Assembly: GCA_027306505.1 (NCBI GenBank) | Contig: DAHUZP010000026.1 | Span: 1 to 64,000, forward strand | Source of the DNA: Thermoplasmata archaeon | Lineage (GTDB): Archaea; Thermoplasmatota; Thermoplasmata; Lutacidiplasmatales; UBA184 | Length of the DNA: 64,000 bases | Reading direction: 5' to 3' | Shown: in pieces, positions 1 through 9,480 of the stretch | Position numbering within the stretch: position 1 is the stretch's first letter | Layout of the letters: each line of letters opens with the position of its first letter | Position numbers and translations under genes: made by a program | Notes under the pieces: generated by a model | Seen by the model: the letters and a program-made list of their open reading frames with translations, nothing else | Databases searched by the model: none | Told to the model about the DNA's origin: nothing

Positions 1-339
1 CAGACGCAGTTCGACACGGGCGAGCAGGCCAGAAGGCCGTGAGTAGTCCACGAGGAGGTCCACGTCCGAGGTGGGACTGGCCTCCCCTCGAGCGACCGAG
101 CCAAAGACCCGTAGGCGAGAGACCGCGAATCGTCGGCACAGACGGCGGATCTCTGTGCGATGGGGATCGATCACTTCACGGATCCCGAGACCCGTCGGAC
201 CGTTGGGGCGGGGACGGATCTTCGGTACGTTCCACAGCTTAGACTTGCAGCGAGGACAGATGCGTACCACCGAGGACCTGGGTCTCCACGAATAGACACA
301 ACGATAGCAGTGGACAAAGGAATCTGACGGGCCTTCCAT
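1..339 (-). CDS. Zinc ribbon fused to MNT-type nucleotidyltransferase domain (partial, runs off left edge)
   Basis: Manual reverse-strand translation MEGPSDSFVHCYRCVYSWRPRSSVVRICPRCKSKLWNVPKIRPRPNGPTGLGIREVIDPHRTEIRRLCRRFAVSRLRVFGSVARGEASPTSDVDLLVDYSRPSGLLARVELRL; CxxC...CxxC ribbon, then GSVARGEx5SDVDLLV. Not in ORF track because there is no stop inside the window. Confidence 0.85.
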   Translation of the reverse strand, partial: MEGPSDSFVHCYRCVYSWRPRSSVVRICPRCKSKLWNVPKIRPRPNGPTGLGIREVIDPHRTEIRRLCRRFAVSRLRVFGSVARGEASPTSDVDLLVDYSRPSGLLARVELRL

Positions 340-523
340 GCCCAAGAGGAAACCAGACCGGCTCTTGAAGCTACTGAAGTACCTTACCTCAGGGTGTGTT
401 ATGAAAGTAACTTCACGCGCCGGAGGGGTCGAGCGCGGACCAACCCCCTTCGAGCCGGTCCAGCGGATTCGAACCTTTCAGCCACCGGTACTAACCCCTG
501 AAATCTATGTGCATGAATGTGTA

Positions 524-608
524 TGCAGGGGGAGGGATTCGAACCCACGAACTCCTACGAGACCAGACCCTGAATCTGGCGCCTTTGACCAAGCTAGGCG
601 ACCCCTGC
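524..608 (-). tRNA. tRNA-Leu (anticodon CAG)
   Basis: Reverse complement GCAGGGGTCGCCTAGCTTGGTCAAAGGCGCCAGATTCAGGGTCTGGTCTCGTAGGAGTTCGTGGGTTCGAATCCCTCCCCCTGCA: 7-bp acceptor, anticodon stem CCAGA/TCTGG, long variable arm, T-loop GGTTCGAATCC. Confidence 0.93.
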
Positions 609-727
609 TCGCGCCCTCCCACAAGGCGGGTAGCTTAAGCCTGTCCCTGCAGCGGTCCGGGTCCACCCTGCCTCTCGGGCCGCTGAACCCCAGAGGCCCG
701 CGGGGGGAGCGCGGGGACGACGGTCCC

Positions 728-2734
728 TCAGCTCCAGACCAGGGGGGAAGCGTAGGTGAGCTCCAACGACACCGTAGCTCCCGAAGTGAGGGAGATGCAG
801 GCCATGAATGAGTCACCACCGTAGGAGGTGTAGTTCCCGGACCCGGAGGAGCTGAGCCCGGTGGGGAGGGACCCTGAGCTGGTGTTAAGCGGCACGTTCT
901 GGTAAGCGAGCCCCACTGGGAGCTGGCCGACAAGCAGGTAGACATCGGCCCCGCTCCACCACCGGAACGAGACCTTGCCCACGGGTAGCGTCGTGTTGTG
1001 GATGAAGGGCCAAGGATCGCTCTCGAGGGTCTGGAGGTTGCTCAGCAGGAACGCACAGGGGAGCTCCACGGTCGTCGTCACCGTGAAGGCCGGGACCAGC
1101 GTAGCAACGAGTACGATTGGGACGACGATGGCCGTCGCCACCAGGAGGACTCCCGGGCGGAGCCGTCGTCGTCGGGGTCGCACCGTTCCGACATGCAGCT
1201 TTTCCGAGGCGCTCTGCAAGAGCTCGTGCGGCCCCTCGATCCCTATCCACTCCAGCCGGCCGCTCTGGCGGCCCGACGGGTGGCCATGCTCGCCCCCGGT
1301 CGTGGAGAAGACCAGGTCCCCCACGTTGAACCAGCGATGGAAGAGCCCTCGACGTACGTAGAGGCCGGTCACGTCACGGTGGACGAGGCTGGAGCGCTCC
1401 CGAGCGGCTCCCGCCGGCGTGGAGAGGACCCGAAGGTCCGTCAGCGTGTAGCGCTGCCGCCACCACGTGAACAGAGAGAGGGCGAGGGGAAGCAGGAGCG
1501 CGAAGCCCAGGAAGAACTCGAGCATGGCGAGGTCTCCCGCCGTGTCGAACCAGGAGGCGATCATCACCAGAGGGAGGAAGATGACCACCACGAGGAGGGC
1601 CGCGCCCTCCCACTTCGGGAGGGCGATGGACCATCGCCAGGCCCCCACGACGACCAGGAGGTAGCCCGCGAGGTAGAGTGCGAGGACCGGGCCCACGACC
1701 GTGGTGATCTTGACCGAGCCCAGGATCAGCCCGACCAGCTTCTCGTTGAGATAGAAGCTCGCGTAGAAGAACAGGAACATCCCCACCAACACGGAGGCCG
1801 CCGCCGGGACCTGGAAGGCGTGCAAGAGCGAGCGGCGCAGCTTCAGGGCCGGTTTCTCCTCGGGGAGCAGGGCTCCGGGGGAGGGCTCGGTCCGGTACGG
1901 GTAGGGCCGTCCTTCGCGCGCGAAGAACATCACGAAGACCCAGACGTCCACCGCCAGGATCCCGATGACCTCGCCAACGGCTCCGGGAAGGCTCCCGAAC
2001 CCCGCGATGGCCCCGATGCCCGCGAGCAGGGCGCCCACCATGAGCAAGTAGGTCCCCCAGCCCTCCCGACGGCTGTCCGCCCCAGCCCTCGCGGCGACGA
2101 GCCCGCCGACCACCGCGAGCGGTATCCCGATCGCGAGCCCCCCCTCGCCCGCCTGTTGGAGCAGGTGGGTGTGAGCGGGAGAAGCCCCCGTCCAGGGACC
2201 GAAAGCGAGCGCAAGACCGATCGCCACGCCCCAGGCCCCCAGGGTCGCGTCGATCATCCCGGCGCCGATGGCGAGGCGGCCCTCACGACGCAGGCCAACG
2301 CCCCAGGTGAGGCCCGCGAGGAGAGCCTGGAGGAAGAACCACGCGGAGAAGAGGTCGTGCAGGTTCTGACCAAGGCTGGGGGAGGTCCCTGGAGGGTAGG
2401 GTCCGGGCCCCTGATGCCAGACCCCGATGCCGATGAGCAGGATGCCGGCGAGGAGGAAGTGGGCGCTCCCGAACCACTGGGTCCGGTTCCGGGCGATCCG
2501 GGTCAAGTAGAGCGCGAAGGCGACGATGAGGAGCCCGCTCGAGATCATCCCGGCGTTGTAGAGCCACGGATCGACGTGGCCGGCTCCGGAGGCCCCGAGG
2601 TAGCTCAACGCGAGGGAGGTGACCGACCACCAGGGGTTGAGGTAGGCACAGGTGAAGATCACCACCCAGGCCCAGACGCCGGCGATGGGCCCTAGGTAGT
2701 ACCCTTTCCGGGAGAAGAGGTCCGAGCGGCTCAT
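728..2734 (-). CDS. DUF998-family multi-pass membrane protein with C-terminal bacterial-PH-like domain and TM helix
   Basis: Start MSRSDLFSRKGYYLG; ATGA overlap with the upstream gene; N-terminal half resembles the DUF998 paralog at 2731-3597; LRVLSTPAGAARERSSLVHRDVTGLYVRRGLFHRWFNVGDLVF is PH_2-like. Confidence 0.7.
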   Translation of the reverse strand: MSRSDLFSRKGYYLGPIAGVWAWVVIFTCAYLNPWWSVTSLALSYLGASGAGHVDPWLYNAGMISSGLLIVAFALYLTRIARNRTQWFGSAHFLLAGILLIGIGVWHQGPGPYPPGTSPSLGQNLHDLFSAWFFLQALLAGLTWGVGLRREGRLAIGAGMIDATLGAWGVAIGLALAFGPWTGASPAHTHLLQQAGEGGLAIGIPLAVVGGLVAARAGADSRREGWGTYLLMVGALLAGIGAIAGFGSLPGAVGEVIGILAVDVWVFVMFFAREGRPYPYRTEPSPGALLPEEKPALKLRRSLLHAFQVPAAASVLVGMFLFFYASFYLNEKLVGLILGSVKITTVVGPVLALYLAGYLLVVVGAWRWSIALPKWEGAALLVVVIFLPLVMIASWFDTAGDLAMLEFFLGFALLLPLALSLFTWWRQRYTLTDLRVLSTPAGAARERSSLVHRDVTGLYVRRGLFHRWFNVGDLVFSTTGGEHGHPSGRQSGRLEWIGIEGPHELLQSASEKLHVGTVRPRRRRLRPGVLLVATAIVVPIVLVATLVPAFTVTTTVELPCAFLLSNLQTLESDPWPFIHNTTLPVGKVSFRWWSGADVYLLVGQLPVGLAYQNVPLNTSSGSLPTGLSSSGSGNYTSYGGDSFMACISLTSGATVSLELTYASPLVWS

Positions 2735-3597
2735 GCCCTGGAGGTGACCTCGCGTCGGGCGGGGCGGCGCGCGAAGAACATCAGGATCGCGGTGAGGTCG
2801 ATCGCGATGATGGCGATGGCCTCGACCTCCGCGACGGAGAGGTGCCAGGGATGGACCGTGAGGGCGACGAAGATCGGGGTCAGGATGGCCAGGCCCAGGA
2901 ACCCCAGGCTGAGACGCTTGCGGCGCTCCGCGAGCGCACCAAACCCCCAGATGAAGATCGAGAAATCGGCCTGGTAGAAGAACCAGTCCGAGACGAAGTC
3001 GTGGTAGGCCGACGGGTAGGGCGGACTTCCACCGCAAGTGGGGTTGCAGAAGATGATCGCGTTGTTCACGGTCTCGGTCGTCTCTCCGTGATAGACCCCC
3101 ACCAGGAACAGGAAGATCCCGGCCACCAGAAAGAACGCGCTGCCCGTGGACTGGATCTTGTTCCGCGAGTAGCTCACCATCGCGGCCGCGAAGAGCATGA
3201 GCAGGATCGCGGTCGGGAAGATCACCACGTCGTTGTAGATCCAGTAGAGGCCGGCGGCGGCCCCGGTGGAATTGGCGCCGGCGTCCCCCAACGCGCTGAA
3301 GGAGCTGTTATCGAACCGCCACCAGGAGCGGTTGAGGTAGGCATCGATGGAGACGGCGATCCAGAAGTACGCGACGGCCACCATCCCTGCCCAGAACCCG
3401 AAGGGGGGGAAGTGCACCTTGAGCCAGCCGACCAGCCGCGAGACCTGGCGGTCTATGGGGTGACGGGGACGGGGCCCCCCCCCCGGTGACGCCGGCCAGG
3501 CGGTCAGACTCGAGGGCTCGTCGGGTGAGCTCTCCAGTTCGGCCAACGATCGCCGCCTCCTCGACCATCGCGGCCACCCCCTTCCTCGGCATAATGC
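2731..3597 (-). CDS. DUF998-family membrane protein (start uncertain)
   Basis: Core VHFPPFGFWAGMVAVAYFWIAVSIDAYLNRSWWRFDNSSFSALGDAGANS...; translationally coupled to the next gene; 5' end complicated by a 10-C homopolymer at 3475-3484. Confidence 0.65.
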   Translation of the reverse strand, partial: ALCRGRGWPRWSRRRRSLAELESSPDEPSSLTAWPASPGGGPRPRHPIDRQVSRLVGWLKVHFPPFGFWAGMVAVAYFWIAVSIDAYLNRSWWRFDNSSFSALGDAGANSTGAAAGLYWIYNDVVIFPTAILLMLFAAAMVSYSRNKIQSTGSAFFLVAGIFLFLVGVYHGETTETVNNAIIFCNPTCGGSPPYPSAYHDFVSDWFFYQADFSIFIWGFGALAERRKRLSLGFLGLAILTPIFVALTVHPWHLSVAEVEAIAIIAIDLTAILMFFARRPARREVTSRA

Positions 3598-3687
3598 TAT
3601 CCCCGGCGCGGCGCCACGGCCCACGAGGGTCGAGCGAACGCTCTCGCACAATGATTATCTGAGGCGGGCAGCTCCTCCGGCCGAAGG

Positions 3688-5382
3688 ATGACCGGTCTGG
3701 GGGGGGTGTGCGTAGCCGCCTTCCTGCTGCTGCTGGGGGCTGGCCTTCCTCTGGGGGCGACGGGGACCGGTACCACGGCTTCTCCGATCGCCACCACCGA
3801 ACCCCCTCTTGGTCCGTTGGACCTCGCCCAGGCGAGCCTCGCTCACGGCCAAGGACCGGCCCAGGGCCATGCGTTCTCCTGCGCAAGCGTGGGCCCCCTC
3901 AGCCGGGAGTGCTCCGCCTCCACCCCCGCCGCTCGGTCCTCCTCCTCCCTGACCTCCCCGAGGACCGTGATCGGCTGGCAGCGCCTGTGCTCCTACCAGT
4001 CCTGCCCTCCCCCGGCGCGTGGCGGCGCCGGGATGACCTACGATCCCCTCACCGGCTACGTGGTGCTTTTCGGGGGCATCAAGAACCTGACCACGTCCTC
4101 CGGGACGACCTACAACGATACCTGGGTGTTCAAGAACGGCAACTGGTCCCAGCTCTCCATCCCGGGCCCCTCCCCGCGCCTCGGGGCCTACATGGCCTAC
4201 GACTACGCCGACCACTATGTGGTCCTCTTCGGGGGAGGGCCCTACCTCACGTTGAACAGCTCGCTCTACTACAGCGACACCTGGGAGTTCCAGAACGGCA
4301 CGTGGACCCAACTGCACCCCACGCTCTCCCCCAACCCCCGTGGCCTCGGAGCGATGGTCTGGGACCCCGTCGACGGTTACCTGCTGATGTACGGAGGTAT
4401 GTCCGGGCAGTACGACATCCACAGCGACACCTGGACGTTCGTCGGCGGACAGTGGCACAACCTGAGCCTCGCCGCCCATCCCCCACCGCTCCTCTCTCCC
4501 TGCATGACCTTCGATGCCGCGACCGGGTTCGTGCTGCTCTTCGGGGGAGCGAGCCCCTCGCCCGCGTTCATGTTCGGGGACGACCAGGCGCAGACCTGGA
4601 GCTACGCGCACCAGACCTGGACCAACCTCACCCCCATGATCGCCGGGACCGTACCAGATGGTCGGATCCTCGCGTCCATGGCCTACGACCCCGTCGATGG
4701 GTACGTGGTGCTCTTCGGTGGATGGAACACGACCACCGGTGCGCTCTTCGGGGACACGTGGGCGTTCGTCGGGGGCGCCTGGACGCTCCTCTTCGTGACC
4801 CCCTCGCCCGCGGCGGCGATCATCGGGTCCTCCCTCATCTCCACCCTTCCCACGTCAGGCCTCCTCCTCTTCGGGGGGATCGTGGGCACCTACACGAGCT
4901 ATCACGGGACCAATGCGACCTGGTCGTTCGGGCCGGCCCCCAACCTCGCGGAGACCCCCTACGTGGTCTCCTTCGTGGCGGGCCCCTCCGTCTGCAAGGT
5001 CGAGTTCAACGGCAGCGTGCAGGGGAGCGGTAGCTCGGTCGCCGTGCTGCCGGGTCCCTATGGCGCCGCCGCTCTGCCGTGCCCGGGCTACACCTTCGCC
5101 GGGTGGTTCACGAACGGCGGCGTGAACGTCGCCGGGGAGGGCACCTCCACGATGACGCTCGACGTGACCGGCAACGGCTCGCTCTCCGCCTATTACCAAC
5201 CGATCGCGCTCACGTCCTTCAGCCCTCAGCCGCTCGAGCTGGGCGGCGTCGTCGGCGGGCTCGCGCTCGTGCTGCTCGTCGTGGTCGCGATCTGGCGAAG
5301 GGGCCTGTCGCGCTCGCGTCTCCCCCCGCCTAGGCTGGAGGGGGTGGGGGCTCGGACCACTGGGGACCCCCCGACGAGCTGA
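3688..5382 (+). CDS. Secreted/anchored kelch-repeat (galactose-oxidase-like propeller) surface protein
   Basis: Signal peptide MTGLGGVCVAAFLLLLGAGLPLG; repeated motif YDPxxGYVVLFGG...DTWxFxxGxWxxL; C-terminal TM and basic tail. Confidence 0.85.
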   Translation: MTGLGGVCVAAFLLLLGAGLPLGATGTGTTASPIATTEPPLGPLDLAQASLAHGQGPAQGHAFSCASVGPLSRECSASTPAARSSSSLTSPRTVIGWQRLCSYQSCPPPARGGAGMTYDPLTGYVVLFGGIKNLTTSSGTTYNDTWVFKNGNWSQLSIPGPSPRLGAYMAYDYADHYVVLFGGGPYLTLNSSLYYSDTWEFQNGTWTQLHPTLSPNPRGLGAMVWDPVDGYLLMYGGMSGQYDIHSDTWTFVGGQWHNLSLAAHPPPLLSPCMTFDAATGFVLLFGGASPSPAFMFGDDQAQTWSYAHQTWTNLTPMIAGTVPDGRILASMAYDPVDGYVVLFGGWNTTTGALFGDTWAFVGGAWTLLFVTPSPAAAIIGSSLISTLPTSGLLLFGGIVGTYTSYHGTNATWSFGPAPNLAETPYVVSFVAGPSVCKVEFNGSVQGSGSSVAVLPGPYGAAALPCPGYTFAGWFTNGGVNVAGEGTSTMTLDVTGNGSLSAYYQPIALTSFSPQPLELGGVVGGLALVLLVVVAIWRRGLSRSRLPPPRLEGVGARTTGDPPTS

Positions 5383-8320
5383 CCGGTCCCGGTCCGCTGG
5401 GGGTGGTCGGGCCACGCCGGCGCCGCCGGAGCAACAGCACGGCCGCGACTACGGCCACCACCGCCACCACGGCGATGAGCAGCAGGGGGAGCAGGGATCC
5501 GTACGAGGTGCCGGAGGGCGTGGTCGAGGAGCTCGCGCTCACGGTGAGGGTCGTCGTCGCGGACGCGCTGTGGCCCGCGCTGTCGTTGACGTAGACCCGG
5601 ACGGTGAAGGTCCCGGCGGAGGAGGGGGTGCAGGCGAGCGCGGCGAGGTCGCTCGAGGAGCATCCGCCCGGGAGCCCGGTGTAGGCATAGGAGAGCGTCC
5701 CCGTCCCGCCCGAGGCGCTCACGGACAGGTCCGTGGTCGAGCCGGTCGACAGGCTCGGGGGCAGGGCGCTGAACGAGGTGATGGTGAGCCCTCCGCCCCC
5801 TGAGGCCGGGGTCACCCGCAGGGTGGTGGTGCTCGTCGCCAAGCGGGAGGCGGTGTCGGTCACGTTGACCGTGATGGTGAAGGTCCCCGCCACGGTGGGC
5901 GTGCAGGTGAAGCTCGCGAGCGTGGAGGCGCACCCTGCGGGCAGCCCGCGGTAGGAGTAGCTCAGGGTCCCCGTCCCTCCGGAGGCCACCACCTGGATGG
6001 TGGTCGAGTTCCCGAGCTGGATGGAGCTCGGGGTCGCCGTGAAGGAGGAGATGGTGGGGGCGGCACCGGCGGGGTTGACGACCAGGCTCATGCCCTTGGT
6101 CCCCGAGTGGCCGGTGGTGTCCTGCACGCTCACGGTGACCGAGAAGGCCCCTGTCACGGTGGGCGTGCACGCGAGGCTCGACGTGTTGGCCGAGGTGCAG
6201 CCGGTCGGGAGGCCCGTGTACGCGTAGGTCAACGGGCCGCTCCCTCCGGTCGCGGCCACGCTGAAGGTCGTGCTCTGGCCGACGGCCACCGGGTTCGGGC
6301 TCGCGGAGAAGGTGGAGACGACGATCGGCGTGACCGCGCCCACCGAGAGAGGGCTCGCACCGAGCGCGAACGCTCCGGAGGAGTCCGTCACGTTGACCGA
6401 GGGCGCGTAGCTACCGGTCGCCGTCGGGGTGCAGAGGAGCGAGGGCGTGTCGAGGGAGGTGCACCCGGGCGGCAACAGGGTGTAGAGGTAGTGGTAGGGC
6501 GGGGTCCCTCCGGTCGCCGTGATGTTGATGTAGGTGCTTCCGCCGATGGGCACCGGGTTCTGGCTGTAGGCGAACCCCGTGATCTGGATCGGGGCGTTCA
6601 CCTTGAGGGTGGTCGTCCGGGTCTGGGTGTGCCCGGCCGAGTCGTTCACGTAGACGCGGGGCGTGAAGGTCCCACTGGACTTGGGGATGCACCGGAAGGT
6701 GGCGGGCTGGTTCCCGTTGCATCCGGAGGGCATGCCTGTGTAGGTGTAGATGAGCGTCGGGATCCCCCCCACCGCCACCACCGTCACCGTCGTGCTCGTG
6801 TTGAAGGTCAGGGTCGACGGCGAGATCATGAACGAGGAGATCGAGAGGTCCGGATAGACGTAGAGGGTCGTGAGGGCGGAGCTCGAGTGCGTGGGGGTAT
6901 CGTTGACGTACACCCGGACGTTGTAGGTGCCTGCCGAAGTCGGCCTGCAGGCCAGCGAGGTCGCGTTCACGCTCGAGCACCCCGCGGGCAGCCCGACGTA
7001 GGAGTAGGTGAGCGGCACGGGCCAGCTCGCGTTGACGTTGAGGTGGGTCGTGTCCCCGAGCACGATGCTCGGTCTCCAGGCGGTGAAGTTGTCGATCGTG
7101 GGAGCGCCCACGAGCGCGACCGTGATGTTCGCCTCGTCATGGATCGCGGAGCAGTTGTAGCTCACGTTCGCCCAGATGATGCCCGATCCGACGGCGCCTC
7201 CCGCCGTGAACTTCACCGCGGAACCCGTGGTGGTGTTGAGCGTCCCCAGCGAGGCCGGAGTGACCTGCCAGGCATAATGGGCGCGGGGGACCCAGGCCCC
7301 GTTCTGGTCGAAGGCGGTCGCGTTGAAATCGTGCGAGCCGCCGAGCCCCACCGTAGCGGTGACGGGGGAGATCGCGCTCTGGTTGAGGATGATGACCTTG
7401 TACTTGCCCCAGAGCGAGGCGAGGGCGCCTGCGTAGGGTATGGAGGAGCCGATGCGGACGTGGTTGATGCCCAGCGTCGGGTCCTGCGCGTGGCCTTGGA
7501 TGCCCACGACGCCGAGGGAGGTGTTGAGCTGGGGCACCGCGTTCGCCGCGGCGGGGGTGTAGTCCGTGCTGGTGTGCCCGAGGGGCTCGACGCCGACCGC
7601 CCAGGGAACGACGGTGGTCGGGATCGTGGGCGTAGCGGCCCCGCTCGACCCGTAGGCGATGCCCACGAACGACGGTCCCAGGGTGTAACCGGCCTCGCAC
7701 ATCACCCCGACGGCGACCGAGACCCCGAGGTTGTAGGTGCCGTTCTCCCAGGCGCTCGTTCCCGTGACCGGGCTCCCGTCGTAGGTGTACTTCCACCAGT
7801 ACCCACCCACGTGATTGATCTCGAAGGTGTGGGTGGTTCCGAGGCCCACCAGGTTCGCCGGGTTGTAGATCAGGGTGTTGTTGGGGAGATAGGCGGCCGG
7901 AGCGGCGACGGTCGTGACGAGGTAGTAGGTCTCGGCGACGCCCACCGCGGTGAAGGTCGAGGAGCTGACCGGGTCCCCTACTCCCAGCACGATGTACTGG
8001 TTGTTGGAGAGCGAGGGGTTGCTGGGGGCGGTGATGGTGGAGTTGACGGCGGTGTTGTTGGCCATGGTGGCGTCGTTGAACGTGGCCGAAGCGCCGGTGC
8101 CGGCGGCGGCGATGCTGATCGGGAAGGAGCTCGGGTGGACCGGCGCGTCGGAGCTACGGACGCAGGACCCCCCGGCGGGGGCGAAGAGGTTCGAAGGGAG
8201 GTACAAGGGGGCATCGTGGGGGCCGGCGGGGGCCACCACGGGGGACATGGGCGCGAGGAAGGTCGGCGCACAGAGGACCAGGGCGAGCGGCACCAAGGCG
8301 AGGGCCAAGGACGAACGCAT
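5330..8320 (-). CDS. Large surface protein with tandem Ig/cadherin-like repeats and C-terminal TM anchor
   Basis: Signal peptide MRSSLALALVPLALVLCAPT; about six repeats of roughly 90 aa ending TVxVNDSxGH(S)xxxTTTLxV with conserved GLPxGCxS...LxCTPxxxGTFTV; TM LLPLLLIAVVAVVAVVAAVLLLRRRRR. TATA-like ttttattgg about 27 nt upstream of this ATG. Confidence 0.85.
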   Translation of the reverse strand: MRSSLALALVPLALVLCAPTFLAPMSPVVAPAGPHDAPLYLPSNLFAPAGGSCVRSSDAPVHPSSFPISIAAAGTGASATFNDATMANNTAVNSTITAPSNPSLSNNQYIVLGVGDPVSSSTFTAVGVAETYYLVTTVAAPAAYLPNNTLIYNPANLVGLGTTHTFEINHVGGYWWKYTYDGSPVTGTSAWENGTYNLGVSVAVGVMCEAGYTLGPSFVGIAYGSSGAATPTIPTTVVPWAVGVEPLGHTSTDYTPAAANAVPQLNTSLGVVGIQGHAQDPTLGINHVRIGSSIPYAGALASLWGKYKVIILNQSAISPVTATVGLGGSHDFNATAFDQNGAWVPRAHYAWQVTPASLGTLNTTTGSAVKFTAGGAVGSGIIWANVSYNCSAIHDEANITVALVGAPTIDNFTAWRPSIVLGDTTHLNVNASWPVPLTYSYVGLPAGCSSVNATSLACRPTSAGTYNVRVYVNDTPTHSSSALTTLYVYPDLSISSFMISPSTLTFNTSTTVTVVAVGGIPTLIYTYTGMPSGCNGNQPATFRCIPKSSGTFTPRVYVNDSAGHTQTRTTTLKVNAPIQITGFAYSQNPVPIGGSTYINITATGGTPPYHYLYTLLPPGCTSLDTPSLLCTPTATGSYAPSVNVTDSSGAFALGASPLSVGAVTPIVVSTFSASPNPVAVGQSTTFSVAATGGSGPLTYAYTGLPTGCTSANTSSLACTPTVTGAFSVTVSVQDTTGHSGTKGMSLVVNPAGAAPTISSFTATPSSIQLGNSTTIQVVASGGTGTLSYSYRGLPAGCASTLASFTCTPTVAGTFTITVNVTDTASRLATSTTTLRVTPASGGGGLTITSFSALPPSLSTGSTTDLSVSASGGTGTLSYAYTGLPGGCSSSDLAALACTPSSAGTFTVRVYVNDSAGHSASATTTLTVSASSSTTPSGTSYGSLLPLLLIAVVAVVAVVAAVLLLRRRRRGPTTPSGPGPVSSSGGPQWSEPPPPPA

Positions 8321-8473
8321 GCTCAGGCGAGCGGGTCCCCTCCAATAAAAACCCTCGGAAGTTTGGTGCATGTCGCCCCTCCGCCCGCCGGAGCGCCCCC
8401 GGGGAGCGTGCGGGCCTAAGCTGGGCCGCTCGGAGCTCCACTGACTTGATGCGGGCGTGGCCCTGGTCCGGAC

Positions 8474-9292
8474 ATGCCCGTGCGCCTTCTGGGGGTGCCG
8501 TGGGACGCGACCACGCTGGGTCGCAAGGGCGCCCGGCTCGCCCCCGAGGCCATCCGCAGAGAGCTCGCTCGCCTGCATCCCTTCGACGCCGAGGGAGGGC
8601 GGCCGCTCGCCTGGCTTGCCGGGAGCGACCTCACGCTTTCGGAGGAGCACTCTGACCTCCTGCGCGTGGTCGGACGGGCCGCCGAGCGTGGGGCGAAGAG
8701 CGACCCGGAATCCCCCTTGGTGCTGCTCGGGGGAGACCATGCCATCGCCTACGCTGGGGTGGGCGCCCTCCATGAGCGCTTCCCGGAACTGGAGGTGGTG
8801 AGCTTGGACGCCCACCTCGACCTGCGGTCGCTCGAAGGGCCCCCCACCAACGGGAACTGGGCCGAGCGCATGATCGGGACCTTCGAGCGCCCCCTTTGGG
8901 TCGCCGGGGTCGCACGGTTCGCGAACGATGCGTCCCTCTTCGAGACCGCGAAGCGGCGGGGGGTCCGGTGGGTGTCCTCTTCGACCATCCGCCAACGGGG
9001 GGTCGCCCAGGCCGCCCGAGACCTGGGGATCGAGAGGCTCCGTGGAAAGGACCTCTACCTCACGCTGGACATCGACGTGCTCGACCAGGCCCACGCCCCA
9101 GGGGCCTCCGCCCCCACCCCGGACGGGCTCTCCGTGGACCAGGCGGGGGCCTGGATCGAGCTCCTCGCATCGACCGGGCGGGTACGGGGCTTCGACGTCT
9201 CGGAGGTCAATCCGACAGTCGACCCGGCGGGCATCACCCCCCGGCTCGCGGCCTACCTGTTGCTGACCTTCCTTGCGACCACCGGGCGGTGA
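8474..9292 (+). CDS. Arginase/agmatinase-family ureohydrolase
   Basis: LLGGDHAIAYAG, VVSLDAHLDLR, LTLDIDVLDQAHAPGASAPTPDGLS, FDVSEVNPTVDPAGITPRLAA: metal-binding motifs of the ureohydrolase family. Confidence 0.88.
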   Translation: MPVRLLGVPWDATTLGRKGARLAPEAIRRELARLHPFDAEGGRPLAWLAGSDLTLSEEHSDLLRVVGRAAERGAKSDPESPLVLLGGDHAIAYAGVGALHERFPELEVVSLDAHLDLRSLEGPPTNGNWAERMIGTFERPLWVAGVARFANDASLFETAKRRGVRWVSSSTIRQRGVAQAARDLGIERLRGKDLYLTLDIDVLDQAHAPGASAPTPDGLSVDQAGAWIELLASTGRVRGFDVSEVNPTVDPAGITPRLAAYLLLTFLATTGR

Positions 9293-9480
9293 AAGGGAGG
9301 CCTTCCGCGGGCCCCTTTCGACCCCCTCCCCTTGGCCGAGCCGCCTTCGGCCCTCCGGGGCCACTTTCACGATAGAAAAACGACCCGCGGCAGGTGAATA
9401 GATACATGGAGCATTTATCACGGTCCTGGACGAGTTAGTGTAGGTGGAGATAGGGGCTCCCGGAGCCCCGTTGTCCCGAG

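Noticed and set aside
998-2695. Long + strand ORF (565 aa) opposite the DUF998/PH gene, and similar antisense ORFs (e.g. 6107-8419, 9418-11070, 33523-35649, 35664-37529)
   Set aside because: Typical spurious antisense frames of high-GC DNA: R/G/E/H-rich, no domains, fully overlapping genes with recognisable motifs.
8321-9421. N-terminal extension of ORF 5330-9421 through the arginase region
   Set aside because: A signal peptide and a TATA at the right distance support the start at 8320; the extension is antisense to a clear ureohydrolase gene.
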